DNA from: Campylobacteraceae bacterium
GTDB taxonomy: Bacteria; Campylobacterota; Campylobacteria; Campylobacterales; Sulfurospirillaceae
Reading direction: 5' to 3'
DNA: 31,817 nucleotides
Assembly (NCBI GenBank): GCA_027040375.1
Contig: JALUMJ010000094.1
Span: 1 to 31,817 of the forward strand
This document shows positions 1 to 7,638 of the stretch, piece by piece (the stretch's first letter is position 1; each line of letters starts with the position of its first letter). The notes under the pieces were generated by a model. That model was given only the letters and a program-made list of their open reading frames with translations. It was not told the DNA's origin and made no database searches. The translations under genes were made by a program, and so were the position numbers.

Positions 1-135
1 AAAAAACTTGAAAAAAAGTATGATTTTCATATATGGAAAAAGATAGATAAGGAAAATTCAGCGATAAGGCTCGTAACATCTTGGGCGACAAAAGAAAATA
101 TTGTTGATGAGTTTATAAAAAATATAAAAAACTAA
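1..135 (+). CDS. Low-specificity threonine aldolase, C-terminal fragment (partial)
   Basis: Reading frame 1 is open from the left edge to a TAA at 133-135 and gives 44 residues. The tail contains IRLVTSWATKENIVDEF, which closely resembles the usual C-terminal end of PLP-dependent low-specificity threonine aldolases (beta-eliminating lyase fold), where an RLVTSWAT-type strand is followed by a short helix. That family cleaves threonine or allo-threonine to glycine and acetaldehyde in the cytosol. The PLP lysine and the rest of the protein lie outside the window, so the assignment rests on this tail only. The gene is followed directly by a strong hairpin terminator and is convergent with ackA. 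Another fold-type I PLP enzyme cannot be excluded. Confidence 0.6.
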   Translation, partial: KKLEKKYDFHIWKKIDKENSAIRLVTSWATKENIVDEFIKNIKN

Positions 136-141
136 AGGCAT

Positions 142-180
142 AAGCCTTACAATTTCAATCTACATGTAAGGCTTGTTTTT
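142..180 (+). terminator. Rho-independent terminator between the threonine aldolase gene and ackA
   Basis: A perfect 10-bp inverted repeat, AAGCCTTACA (142-151) and TGTAAGGCTT (165-174), with a 13-base loop is followed by GTTTTT (175-180). It starts 7 bases after the stop codon of the rightward gene. The U-tract is clear for rightward transcripts. On the other strand the hairpin is followed, a few bases later, by the T-rich complement of the aldolase 3' end, so it may also stop ackA transcripts. Confidence 0.85.
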
Positions 181-182
181 AG

Positions 183-1382
183 TTAGGAAATTAAAGATTT
201 AACTTGCAGAGCAATTTCCAACTCTTCGTTTGTTGGAATTACTAAAACTTTTACCTTGCTATCTTTTGTATTGACTTCTAGTATCTCTTTTGCTCGTTGG
301 TTGTTTTTATTTATATCTAAGGATATTCCAAGATTTTCTAAATTTGAGCAACTCTCTTTTCTTACTTCTGTATCATTTTCTCCGATACCGCCAGTAAAAA
401 TCAAACAATCAACTCTACCTAAAACCGCAGAATATGAGCCAATATATTTTTTAATTCTATAGTTAAACATTTCTAATGCCAACTTAGCTCTTTGTTCTCC
501 TTTTTTAGCCATTTCGCCGATTTCTCTCATGTCATTGTTTCCGCATATGCCTTTTAGTCCACTTTGCTTGTTTAGCATATTATCAAGTTCATCTATGTTT
601 AAGCCTTCAACTCTTGAGAGATAAAAGATGATAGCAGGGTCTATATCACCGCATCTAGTACCCATGATTAAACCCTCTAATGGTGTTAGACCCATAGAAG
701 TATCTATACTTTTACCGTTTTTTACAGCACTCATACTAGCACCGTTACCAAGGTGAAGAGTGATGGCATTTAATTTATTGGCATCAATGCCCAGATATTT
801 GGCCGCCTCTTTAGCTATAAAATGATGTGAAGTACCATGAAAACCATATCTTCTTACACCGTCTTTTTTATATGTATCATAAGGAAGAGCATACATGTAA
901 GCATGTTTGGGAATACTAGAATGAAATGCAGTATCAAAAACTGCAACTTGAGGAACATTTGGACAATGCTCAATGGAGCTTTTAATACCATCTAGATTTG
1001 CGGGATTGTGGAGAGGAGCCAAAGGTATGAGTTTTTCTATTTGCTCTATTACTTTCTCATTTATGATTGTAGGTTCTGAAAATTTCTCTCCACCATGCAC
1101 AACTCTATGTCCTATTCCATCTAACTCACACAAATCTTTTATAATTTTAGATTCGATTAATAAAGCATTCATAATTTCAAGTCCAAATTTATGATTTGCA
1201 ATAGCTGTGTTTTTTTCTAATTCACAGTTTTTTCCCTCTTTATCTTTAAACTTTATTTTTGCATGAGAATCTCGCTCTCCTATTTGCTCTATAATTCCGC
1301 CAACTAAAGATTCATTTGTATTTGCATTAAATAATTGAAATTTTATCGAAGAACTTCCACTGTTTAAGACTAAAATTTTCAT
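183..1382 (-). CDS. ackA: Acetate kinase
   Basis: This 399-residue protein has the full acetokinase signature set and is of normal length. It catalyses reversible phosphoryl transfer between ATP and acetate, giving acetyl phosphate, in the cytosol. Visible motifs are NSGSSS (7-12), HRVVHGG (92-98), FDTAFH (149-154, with the catalytic Asp150), YGFHGTSH (179-186), LHLGNGAS (209-216), the long TSMG...GTRCGDIDP segment (228-249, with Arg243) and FTGGIGEN (329-336). The ATG is preceded by AAGGAG about 8 bases upstream, inside the end of pta; only 3 bases separate the two genes, so they form a pta-ackA operon. Together they interconvert acetyl-CoA and acetate, yielding ATP in one direction or activating acetate in the other. 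Nothing is odd about the sequence. Confidence 0.98.
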   Translation of the reverse strand: MKILVLNSGSSSIKFQLFNANTNESLVGGIIEQIGERDSHAKIKFKDKEGKNCELEKNTAIANHKFGLEIMNALLIESKIIKDLCELDGIGHRVVHGGEKFSEPTIINEKVIEQIEKLIPLAPLHNPANLDGIKSSIEHCPNVPQVAVFDTAFHSSIPKHAYMYALPYDTYKKDGVRRYGFHGTSHHFIAKEAAKYLGIDANKLNAITLHLGNGASMSAVKNGKSIDTSMGLTPLEGLIMGTRCGDIDPAIIFYLSRVEGLNIDELDNMLNKQSGLKGICGNNDMREIGEMAKKGEQRAKLALEMFNYRIKKYIGSYSAVLGRVDCLIFTGGIGENDTEVRKESCSNLENLGISLDINKNNQRAKEILEVNTKDSKVKVLVIPTNEELEIALQVKSLIS

Positions 1383-1385
1383 ATA

Positions 1386-3479
1386 TTATTCTCCTTGTGC
1401 TTGTATGGCTGTGATGGCGACTGTATTTACAATGTCAGCTACCAAACAACCCCTGCTTAAATCATTTACTGGTTTGTTGAGTCCTTGCAAAACTGGTCCT
1501 ATAGCTATAGCGCCCGAGCTTCTTTGTACTGCTTTGTAGGTATTGTTTCCCGTATTTAAATCTGGGAAGATAAATACAGTTGCCTTTCCTGCGACTTTGC
1601 TATTTGGAAGTTTTGCTTTTGCTACTTTCGCATCTATTGCTGCGTCATATTGAATCGGTCCTTCAACCAACAAATCAGGCATCTTATCTTTTACTATTTT
1701 CGCAGCAGCCCTTACTTTTTCAACTTCATCACCTTTTCCAGAATTACCAGTAGAGTAAGATAACATAGCAACTCTTGGCTCAATTCCAAAGATTTTTGCT
1801 GTTTGTGAAGATGTCATAGCTATCTGTGCTAATTGTTCATCATTTGGATCTTGATTTACAGCGCAATCTCCATATACTAAAACTTTTGTATCTAAACACA
1901 TAAAAAATACGCTAGAAACGATAGAGATATTTGGCTTGGTTTTGATTATTTGAAGAGCAGGTCTTATCGTGTCTTGTGTTGTGTGGATAGCACCTGAAAC
2001 CATACCATCTGCATCACCACTATGAACCATCATAGTAGCAAAATAGGTGTCAAGCTCAAGTGATTGTTTTGCAACCTCTTTGGTTAATCCTTTTTTCTTT
2101 CGTAACTCGTAAAAGCTATCTATATATTTATCCATCAAAGGAGAGGTTTTTGGGTTGATAAATATAGCTTTAGATATATCTATTCCTAAAGTCTTGCTTT
2201 TTTCTGCAATCTTTTTTTCAACACCCAATAAGATTATATCGGCAACATCTCTTCTAAGAAGCATCTCTGTAGCTCTTAATATCCTCTCATCATCACTCTC
2301 AGGAAGTACAATTCTCTTTTTATTGGCTCTTGCTCGCTCAAACAAACCAAACTCAAACATGATAGGAGTGACAGTATCGCTTGTTATATCAGATACAATT
2401 TTATTGCCAAGATATACAGTATCAACATTTGAAGAAAAAAGCCCCATTGCTAAAGCAATTTTTCTTTCACTTTGTGGAGTTATGGTAGCTGGTACATCAT
2501 TCACCTTCATAGCAGTCGTATAAGTATCTTCTTCAACGCTTAAAATTGGCATAGTGCACCTATCAAAGCCACTAAATAATTTTTTTACAGATTTATGCGG
2601 TAGTAGTCCACCTGTTAGCAATATGCCAGATATGGTTGGATAATTTTTTGAGAAAACAGAACTAAGCGAGCCAATGATGATATCAGACCTGTCACCTGGG
2701 ACTATAATCAAATCACCATCTTCTATGTATTCTAAAAAATTCTCCAATTTCATAGCCGCTATTTTACTATGTCTTACAACTCTTCTTAAGTCTTTTTCTT
2801 CTCCTAGAATTTGTATGCATCCAAGATTTTTCTTGATTTCCGCAACTGTTGGAGTATCAAGTTCCTCTACTTCTTCTAAGAGATAAACTGGAGTCTCTTT
2901 TGTGTTTAAAGACAACAAATTTCCTCTAAGTTCATTTGTAATTTTTGGATCTATTCTATTTACAAATGTTGCAATATGCGTACAACCTGAACTCTTAATA
3001 GAATCTGTTTCTATTGAAATTTCATCAAAAATCTCAAGAGCACTTTTTTCTTTGCCTTTTAATACACTTATATATGGGGTGCCTAGGTTTTGTGCGATGG
3101 ATATATTTATATCAAAATCTACAGTTTGAGAAAAAGATGAATTATGCAATCCCTCTACTACAACAAAATCATACTCTTTTTCAAGTTTTTTAAATTTTTC
3201 CAATAGTGATTCGATAAAGTCATTAAATCTATTTTCAGCCATAAATTTTTCAACTTCATGCGTTTTAAAGCCAAATGCATCTTCATAGCGCATATCCAAC
3301 GAATACTTCTCCAAAACAAATGAAATATCATGATCTACTTCGTTATTATCATCTATAACAGGCCTAAAAAATGCGACCTTACCAAGTTTTCCTTTTAAAA
3401 GCTCCATTATCCCCATAGTGATAATCAAACTCCCTGTTGCTGGCTCCAATGATGAAATGTATAAACTATTTGATTTCAC
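1386..3479 (-). CDS. pta: Phosphate acetyltransferase, long form
   Basis: The 697-residue protein is the long, three-domain type of Pta that converts acetyl-CoA plus phosphate to acetyl phosphate plus CoA. Residues 1 to about 210 form a BioD/P-loop-like N-terminal domain; its nucleotide loop (EPATGS, 12-17) lacks the lysine, as is common in long Pta proteins. Residues of about 215-330 fit a DRTGG-type regulatory domain. The catalytic PTA/PTB domain runs from about 374 to the end, starting with RANKKRIVLPESDDERI and containing FPDLNTGN and RSSGAIAIGPVLQG near the C-terminus. The start codon is GTG (3477-3479), supported by a strong AGGGGGA ribosome-binding site just upstream. It is the first gene of the pta-ackA pair. 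A 79-bp fold-back element lies 29 bases upstream of the start, probably in the 5' untranslated leader. Confidence 0.97.
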   Translation of the reverse strand: MKSNSLYISSLEPATGSLIITMGIMELLKGKLGKVAFFRPVIDDNNEVDHDISFVLEKYSLDMRYEDAFGFKTHEVEKFMAENRFNDFIESLLEKFKKLEKEYDFVVVEGLHNSSFSQTVDFDINISIAQNLGTPYISVLKGKEKSALEIFDEISIETDSIKSSGCTHIATFVNRIDPKITNELRGNLLSLNTKETPVYLLEEVEELDTPTVAEIKKNLGCIQILGEEKDLRRVVRHSKIAAMKLENFLEYIEDGDLIIVPGDRSDIIIGSLSSVFSKNYPTISGILLTGGLLPHKSVKKLFSGFDRCTMPILSVEEDTYTTAMKVNDVPATITPQSERKIALAMGLFSSNVDTVYLGNKIVSDITSDTVTPIMFEFGLFERARANKKRIVLPESDDERILRATEMLLRRDVADIILLGVEKKIAEKSKTLGIDISKAIFINPKTSPLMDKYIDSFYELRKKKGLTKEVAKQSLELDTYFATMMVHSGDADGMVSGAIHTTQDTIRPALQIIKTKPNISIVSSVFFMCLDTKVLVYGDCAVNQDPNDEQLAQIAMTSSQTAKIFGIEPRVAMLSYSTGNSGKGDEVEKVRAAAKIVKDKMPDLLVEGPIQYDAAIDAKVAKAKLPNSKVAGKATVFIFPDLNTGNNTYKAVQRSSGAIAIGPVLQGLNKPVNDLSRGCLVADIVNTVAITAIQAQGE

Positions 3480-3508
3480 GCTTCCCCCTATAAAATATTG
3501 TATGTATC

Positions 3509-3587
3509 AGACTTCTTGCAAAACTTTTTCGTGAGGCTCAGACCGAAGGGAGGATTTGTCTCTAAGAAATAGTTTTGTAAGAAGTCT
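3509..3587. repeat. MITE-like fold-back element upstream of pta
   Basis: The ends are imperfect 22-bp inverted repeats, 3509-3530 and 3566-3587, which match at 20 of 22 positions when one is reverse-complemented (outer end AGACTTCTT). The 35-base centre carries GACCGAAGGGAGG. There is no coding capacity and I see no clear target-site duplication. The size, terminal repeats and intergenic position fit a miniature inverted-repeat element derived from a DNA transposon. The hairpin could also act as a weak terminator for the murF operon that ends at 3658, or as a 5' leader structure for pta. No transposase with these ends is in the window. Confidence 0.6.
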
Positions 3588-3657
3588 AGTGTTGAAATAA
3601 TACTATAAAAGTATAACAAACTTATAATAAAATAGATTTAGTTATTTCACCGTCTAT
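3588..3657 (-). promoter_or_regulatory. Probable pta-ackA promoter region, upstream of the fold-back element
   Basis: This very AT-rich stretch lies between the end of murF and the fold-back element. Read leftward it contains TTATACTTTTATAGTATTATTT, giving several TATAAT-like -10 boxes, which suits the AT-rich, poorly conserved -35 style of epsilonproteobacterial sigma70 promoters. If the promoter is here, the hairpin element is transcribed as part of the pta leader. This is inference from composition; no start site can be fixed. Confidence 0.35.
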
Positions 3658-5091
3658 TTACATAAAGGTTGGGGCATCATTTGAAAAGAGTATCAAGTCA
3701 TTTTGATATGTATTTTGTGCGAGTACGGCTTGTAGCTTATCTTTATCTTTCAATATAATTTTATCTGCTTTTTTTATAAATTTATTTAATATTTTTTGAT
3801 TTATTTTGCCTGTGATTATTACCAAATCAAATACTTCATCAATTTTTAAAGATAATTTTTCATTTGACTCAATATTGCTCTCTACGATTCCTGGTGTCAC
3901 TATAACTTTTCTGCCTTCATAACTTGATATCAACTCATAAGAGCTTATCATTCCTTGCAAATTTCCATTGTAGCTATCATCTATGATTATTTTACCATTT
4001 GCTTCTATTTTTTGAAGTCTATGTTCTACTGTGGATATATTTTTTATTCCATTTTGTATCAAATCCAAGCTAAGACCAAGATACAAAGAAACAAGGATCA
4101 CCACTTCTAGATTATTTGCGTTAAAAGCACCAAGCAAAGATGTATGAAATTTTTCAATCTTATCTTCTAACATAATCTCAAAATCTATACCATTTAAACT
4201 AGCAATTATATTTTTAAGATTATTCCCATAAATTATAATTGCATCATTATCTTCAACATTTGCGCTCACATGTACAAAAGATTTTTCTAATCTATTTGAG
4301 TTTAAAAGCTCCATTTTTGTATTTCTAATATTTTCTAAACTTTTAAAATACTCGATATGTTGCTCACCTATCTGCCCAACTATTGCCACATGTGGGTTTA
4401 TAAATCTTGCAATCTCATCTATATCGCCCTGCTCTCTAGCCCCAGCTTCCACGATATAAAAATCCACATCTTTTTCTAAATTATTATTAATATCTTGGAC
4501 AATACCTGTCAATGTATTTATGCTTCTTGGAGTTTTATGTACTTTATATTTTAACGACAAAATCTCAAATAAAAAGTTTTTTATACTTGTTTTGCCATAA
4601 CTCGCCGTTATAGCGATTATCTTTAAATTTTTATTTTGGTATAATTTTTTACTAGCACTTTTTTTGAAACTTTGAAAAAGAATTTTTTCATACAAATAAC
4701 TAGCCCCATAGGAAAAAAATAGAGGAAATAAGATGCCATATATCACGCATTTGGGATTAAAGTAACATAAAATATCTTGAAAAATAGTAGCTAAAATTAA
4801 AAAGAGAAAAAATCTCTTCACCCTAGAAGTAAATACAAGCTTCTTATCTAACTTCCTATACCACAAGTACATCGTCGGCAACAGAAGCAGATATAGATAA
4901 AACACAAAATATAAACCACTTGCGTAATACACAAATGCAGGAACTATGAAAAAATAAAAATGCCAATCAATCCTATTGTAGTGCAAAACAACTCGCTCTA
5001 ACTTATAACTATACCATTGCATCGCACTTATAAAGTAATATCCCAAAGCCAAAACAAAAACTATATGTGAAAATAGATAAAAATATGCCAC
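3658..5091 (-). CDS. murF: UDP-N-acetylmuramoyl-tripeptide--D-alanyl-D-alanine ligase with N-terminal membrane domain
   Basis: The protein has 477 residues. About the first 135 are strongly hydrophobic, with four or five likely membrane helices (about 5-23, 45-60, 61-77, 92-107, 113-135). The Mur ligase domain then starts with the ATP loop TASYGKTS (162-169) and later contains DDSYNGN, the MurF-type DDSYNANP motif. It is predicted to ligate D-Ala-D-Ala to the UDP-MurNAc tripeptide. The usual soluble MurF N-terminal substrate domain appears to be replaced by the membrane region; the syntenic C. jejuni gene is also annotated as MurF. The start is GTG (5089-5091), with AAGGA 7 bases upstream inside the hydrolase gene, which it abuts. 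It is the last gene of the operon that includes ddl. The exact acceptor substrate is inferred from the family and the context. Confidence 0.85.
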   Translation of the reverse strand: MAYFYLFSHIVFVLALGYYFISAMQWYSYKLERVVLHYNRIDWHFYFFIVPAFVYYASGLYFVFYLYLLLLPTMYLWYRKLDKKLVFTSRVKRFFLFLILATIFQDILCYFNPKCVIYGILFPLFFSYGASYLYEKILFQSFKKSASKKLYQNKNLKIIAITASYGKTSIKNFLFEILSLKYKVHKTPRSINTLTGIVQDINNNLEKDVDFYIVEAGAREQGDIDEIARFINPHVAIVGQIGEQHIEYFKSLENIRNTKMELLNSNRLEKSFVHVSANVEDNDAIIIYGNNLKNIIASLNGIDFEIMLEDKIEKFHTSLLGAFNANNLEVVILVSLYLGLSLDLIQNGIKNISTVEHRLQKIEANGKIIIDDSYNGNLQGMISSYELISSYEGRKVIVTPGIVESNIESNEKLSLKIDEVFDLVIITGKINQKILNKFIKKADKIILKDKDKLQAVLAQNTYQNDLILFSNDAPTFM

Positions 5092-5808
5092 TTACAAATC
5101 CTTCAAAAAATCTTTACAAATTTTCTCTGCATTCTTTAAAAAGAAAAAATGATCACCTTCATAAACTCTTAATTTGCTATCTTTAATCAAGCTTTTAATT
5201 TTATATGCATTATCAATAGGCACAGCCTTATCGCTTTTACCCCAATACACTAGAGCTCTTTTTTGAAAATCAGCAAATACTTCACTAAAGTCCTCATTTA
5301 CAACCTTTTTAAGTGTTTCATACATGTTTTGACTCAAGCCATCCACATCTTTTGTTGCAAATATTTTATAAAATCTATCGCCGAATATTGGTCTTAACAA
5401 TTTAAATATCTTAATTTTTAGTTTTGTTTTTAGTGATTTTGGGTTTGGTATGCCAGCAGTACTTAAAAGAACTAAAATTTCAGGGTTTAAAAGAGTTGCT
5501 ACTTTCCCCCCAAAAGAGTGTCCAAAGATTATTTTTTTGCCTACATGTAAAGACTCTAAAAAAAGATTTATAATATTTGAGTAATCTTTGGTGTCTAGTG
5601 CCTTAGCTAAGTTTGAGTTACCAAAGCCAGGCAAATCTATAAAAATCTGTCTATATTGACCTAAGTGTTTAGAAAAAGAGTCTCTCATAATCTCTTTATT
5701 GCTTCCCCAACCATGCAAAAATATAATCGTATTTTCTTTAGTATTATTATGCATTTCATAACTAATATTATATATTATAGTGTTATATATTATTTCTCGA
5801 GTTGCCAT
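5092..5808 (-). CDS. Alpha/beta hydrolase
   Basis: A 238-residue alpha/beta hydrolase fold protein with no signal peptide. HGWGS (32-36) supplies the oxyanion region, GHSFGG (96-101) the nucleophile elbow with Ser98, and the likely acid and base are Asp193 (YWGKSDKAVP) and His220 (EGDHFFFL), so the triad is intact. A lid-like helical insert, rich in basic residues, lies at about 120-180. The substrate is unknown. The gene abuts the small antitoxin-like gene upstream and murF downstream, in the same order as the C. jejuni Cj0797c-Cj0796c-Cj0795c region as I recall it, so a role linked to envelope precursors is possible but unproven. BioH-like or other carboxylesterase activities are equally compatible with the motifs. 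Confidence 0.85.
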   Translation of the reverse strand: MATREIIYNTIIYNISYEMHNNTKENTIIFLHGWGSNKEIMRDSFSKHLGQYRQIFIDLPGFGNSNLAKALDTKDYSNIINLFLESLHVGKKIIFGHSFGGKVATLLNPEILVLLSTAGIPNPKSLKTKLKIKIFKLLRPIFGDRFYKIFATKDVDGLSQNMYETLKKVVNEDFSEVFADFQKRALVYWGKSDKAVPIDNAYKIKSLIKDSKLRVYEGDHFFFLKNAEKICKDFLKDL

Positions 5809-6024
5809 TTATTTCTTAGTTTTGTTATAGATTTTTTCTAGTATCTCGACGGCTTTCTCCATCTTTTCAAATTTTTCCACACTTATAACTACAGCTTCAA
5901 AATTGTTATTTCTAACTATCACTATTTTTTCTTTCTCTTTTCTAGCTATACTTTTCAAAATTGAGCTAAAATTCCTAACTGCATCAGTTGCTGTTATTAT
6001 TTCATCTTGAGTATAACTGACCAT
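5809..6024 (-). CDS. Phd/YefM-like small protein (solo antitoxin-type)
   Basis: This 71-residue protein has the layout of the Phd/YefM antitoxin family. An N-terminal segment (TATDAVRNFSSIL) corresponds to the DNA-binding and dimer part. It is followed by the strand KIVIVRNNNFEAVVISVEKFEKM, matching the family pattern in which a basic stretch and a 'VI' strand lead to a helix. The C-terminal helix is short and lysine-rich. No toxin gene of the Doc, YoeB or RelE type lies next to it: the neighbours are ddl (3 bases upstream) and the alpha/beta hydrolase (abutting). A small gene occupies the same place in C. jejuni as I recall it, so it looks like a conserved housekeeping resident rather than a mobile toxin-antitoxin unit. 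It could be an operon autoregulator. Confidence 0.75.
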   Translation of the reverse strand: MVSYTQDEIITATDAVRNFSSILKSIARKEKEKIVIVRNNNFEAVVISVEKFEKMEKAVEILEKIYNKTKK

Positions 6025-6027
6025 TGT

Positions 6028-7062
6028 TTATTTTCCTTTTGCAGCTTGTATGTGATGAATATATTTATATGTTTTTGGAACATCTATTTGCTTTGGAAGA
6101 CTTGATGCTAAGTCTAAAATAACAGAATTAAAATCATCAAAAAGATAATTTGCCATACTTCCTGGTACTGGATTTATCTCGTTTATATAAACTTCATCAT
6201 CTATCACAAAAAAATCACACCTTACAAGTGCTCCGCCAAAGAGTGGTCCATATAATTTTTCAAATGCTTTTTGCATTTGTTGGATTAATTCTTGATTTAA
6301 ATTTGCTTCATTTACTCGCTTGGTTCTGGAAAAATCCAAATACTTTTTATCAAAATCCAAAAATTCCTCTTTTTGAGGTTCTTCTATTATAGAAAATTTA
6401 TATTTACTGCTCTTATATCCTGCTAAATTATACTCTTTTATGTCTTTTATAAAAGGTTCAACCAAAACAGTATCATCATATTCAAAAGCAGTATCAAGTG
6501 CATAACTTAGCTCATCTTCGCCATAAACTATACTGATTCCAATAGAGCTACCAAGCCTAAGTGGCTTCAAAATGACTGGATAGTCCAACTCTATATCTGC
6601 TGATTCATCTTTTTTAATCACTTGATATGGTAAGGTTTTCACTCTAAACTCTTTTGCGTAAAGTTTCGTAAAAAGTTTGTTGTAGCTTATAGTACATGCT
6701 TCATTTCTTGGTCCGATATACGAAATACCAAAGAAATCTAGCATTGAAGCTATCTTTCCATCTTCACCATCTCTTCCGTGTATAACATTTAAAACTACAT
6801 CAAAATCAATCTTTTTTTCACTCATCATTGTTTTGTGATAAAAACCACTATTTTTTATGTAGAGTTTTTTATCTTTTTTATATTCGCCACTACTAAATCT
6901 TTTTGATGTTATTTTATCTGTTGGAATTAAATAAAAATTTCTGTCATAATCACAAAAAATATAAACCAACTCCTCTTTTAATATCTTTTTTAGAGCAATT
7001 GCACTAACTATGCTAATCTCGTGTTCAAAACTATTTGCTCCAAACAATACAGCTATTTTCAT
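6028..7062 (-). CDS. ddl: D-alanine--D-alanine ligase
   Basis: A 344-residue ATP-grasp enzyme that joins two D-alanines for the peptidoglycan stem peptide, in the cytosol. The N-terminus reads LFGANSFEHEISIVSA, where the glutamate and histidine sit in the first D-Ala site. Further motifs are HGRDGEDGK, the ATP-grasp segment DYPVILKPLRLGSSIGISIV, and the metal-binding EINPVPGSM near the C-terminus. Length is close to the usual 305-350. It starts with ATG 21 bases downstream of ruvA and is followed by the Phd-like gene after 3 bases. It supplies the dipeptide used by MurF, encoded three genes downstream in the same operon, so co-transcription makes functional sense. Confidence 0.96.
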   Translation of the reverse strand: MKIAVLFGANSFEHEISIVSAIALKKILKEELVYIFCDYDRNFYLIPTDKITSKRFSSGEYKKDKKLYIKNSGFYHKTMMSEKKIDFDVVLNVIHGRDGEDGKIASMLDFFGISYIGPRNEACTISYNKLFTKLYAKEFRVKTLPYQVIKKDESADIELDYPVILKPLRLGSSIGISIVYGEDELSYALDTAFEYDDTVLVEPFIKDIKEYNLAGYKSSKYKFSIIEEPQKEEFLDFDKKYLDFSRTKRVNEANLNQELIQQMQKAFEKLYGPLFGGALVRCDFFVIDDEVYINEINPVPGSMANYLFDDFNSVILDLASSLPKQIDVPKTYKYIHHIQAAKGK

Positions 7063-7083
7063 TTTATCAAATTCCTATTATTT

Positions 7084-7638
7084 TTATAATTTTTTAAGTG
7101 CTTCTTTTATGAGTTCCGTCGTATCGCTACTTTTACAACTTAAAAGAATCTTCTTTATACGCTCTTTTTTAAACCCTAAACTCTCTAGTGCCAAAGTCGC
7201 TTCGGTATGGGAAGAACTTTTGGCTCCAGCTTGCAAAGAATCTAAAGAGAAATCACTCAACTCAACCAATATCCTCTTTGCACTCTTTGGTCCAATTCCC
7301 GGAACTTTTTTAAATGCCTCAACACTTTGGCTGGCTAATGCATTTGCAAAATCCGCTGAAGTCATAGTTGAACATACCGCAAGAGCGGTTGTTGGTCCTA
7401 TACCATTTAATTTTATAACTGTATCAAAGATATATTTTTCATCCATGTCATAAAACCCAAAAAGAGAGTGATGATCTTCACGCACTATAAAGGTTGTAAA
7501 CAAAGAAACTTCATCCGAAGTCACCTTAGAAGAAGTAAACAATGAAACGAGTATCTTGTAAGTAATACCACTTGCAGTTCTTACATGTAAAAATGTTGGC
7601 TCTTTCTTAACTACAACTCCTTGGACACCGATAATCAC
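7084..7638 (-). CDS. ruvA: Holliday junction DNA helicase subunit RuvA
   Basis: A 184-residue protein of normal RuvA length and domain order. It has an N-terminal OB-fold (about 1-62), two helix-hairpin-helix motifs, LNGIGPTTA (77-85) and VPGIGPKSAKR (112-122), and a short C-terminal domain (about 145-184) that contacts RuvB. RuvA tetramers bind the four-way junction and load the RuvB motor for branch migration. The start is GTG (7636-7638), which overlaps the stop of the fapA-like gene by 4 bases (GTGA), so translation is probably coupled. RuvB and RuvC are not in the window. The same gene order occurs in C. jejuni as I recall it. Confidence 0.96.
   Translation of the reverse strand: MIIGVQGVVVKKEPTFLHVRTASGITYKILVSLFTSSKVTSDEVSLFTTFIVREDHHSLFGFYDMDEKYIFDTVIKLNGIGPTTALAVCSTMTSADFANALASQSVEAFKKVPGIGPKSAKRILVELSDFSLDSLQAGAKSSSHTEATLALESLGFKKERIKKILLSCKSSDTTELIKEALKKL

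Noticed and set aside
1386..3479. Loss of the P-loop lysine in Pta as a sign of inactivation
   Set aside because: Long-form Pta proteins, including that of E. coli, commonly lack this lysine, and the catalytic PTA domain is intact.
5092..7062. A toxin-antitoxin locus around the Phd/YefM-like gene
   Set aside because: The adjacent genes are a complete Ddl and an intact alpha/beta hydrolase; neither is a toxin of a known family, so only the solo antitoxin-like protein is reported.
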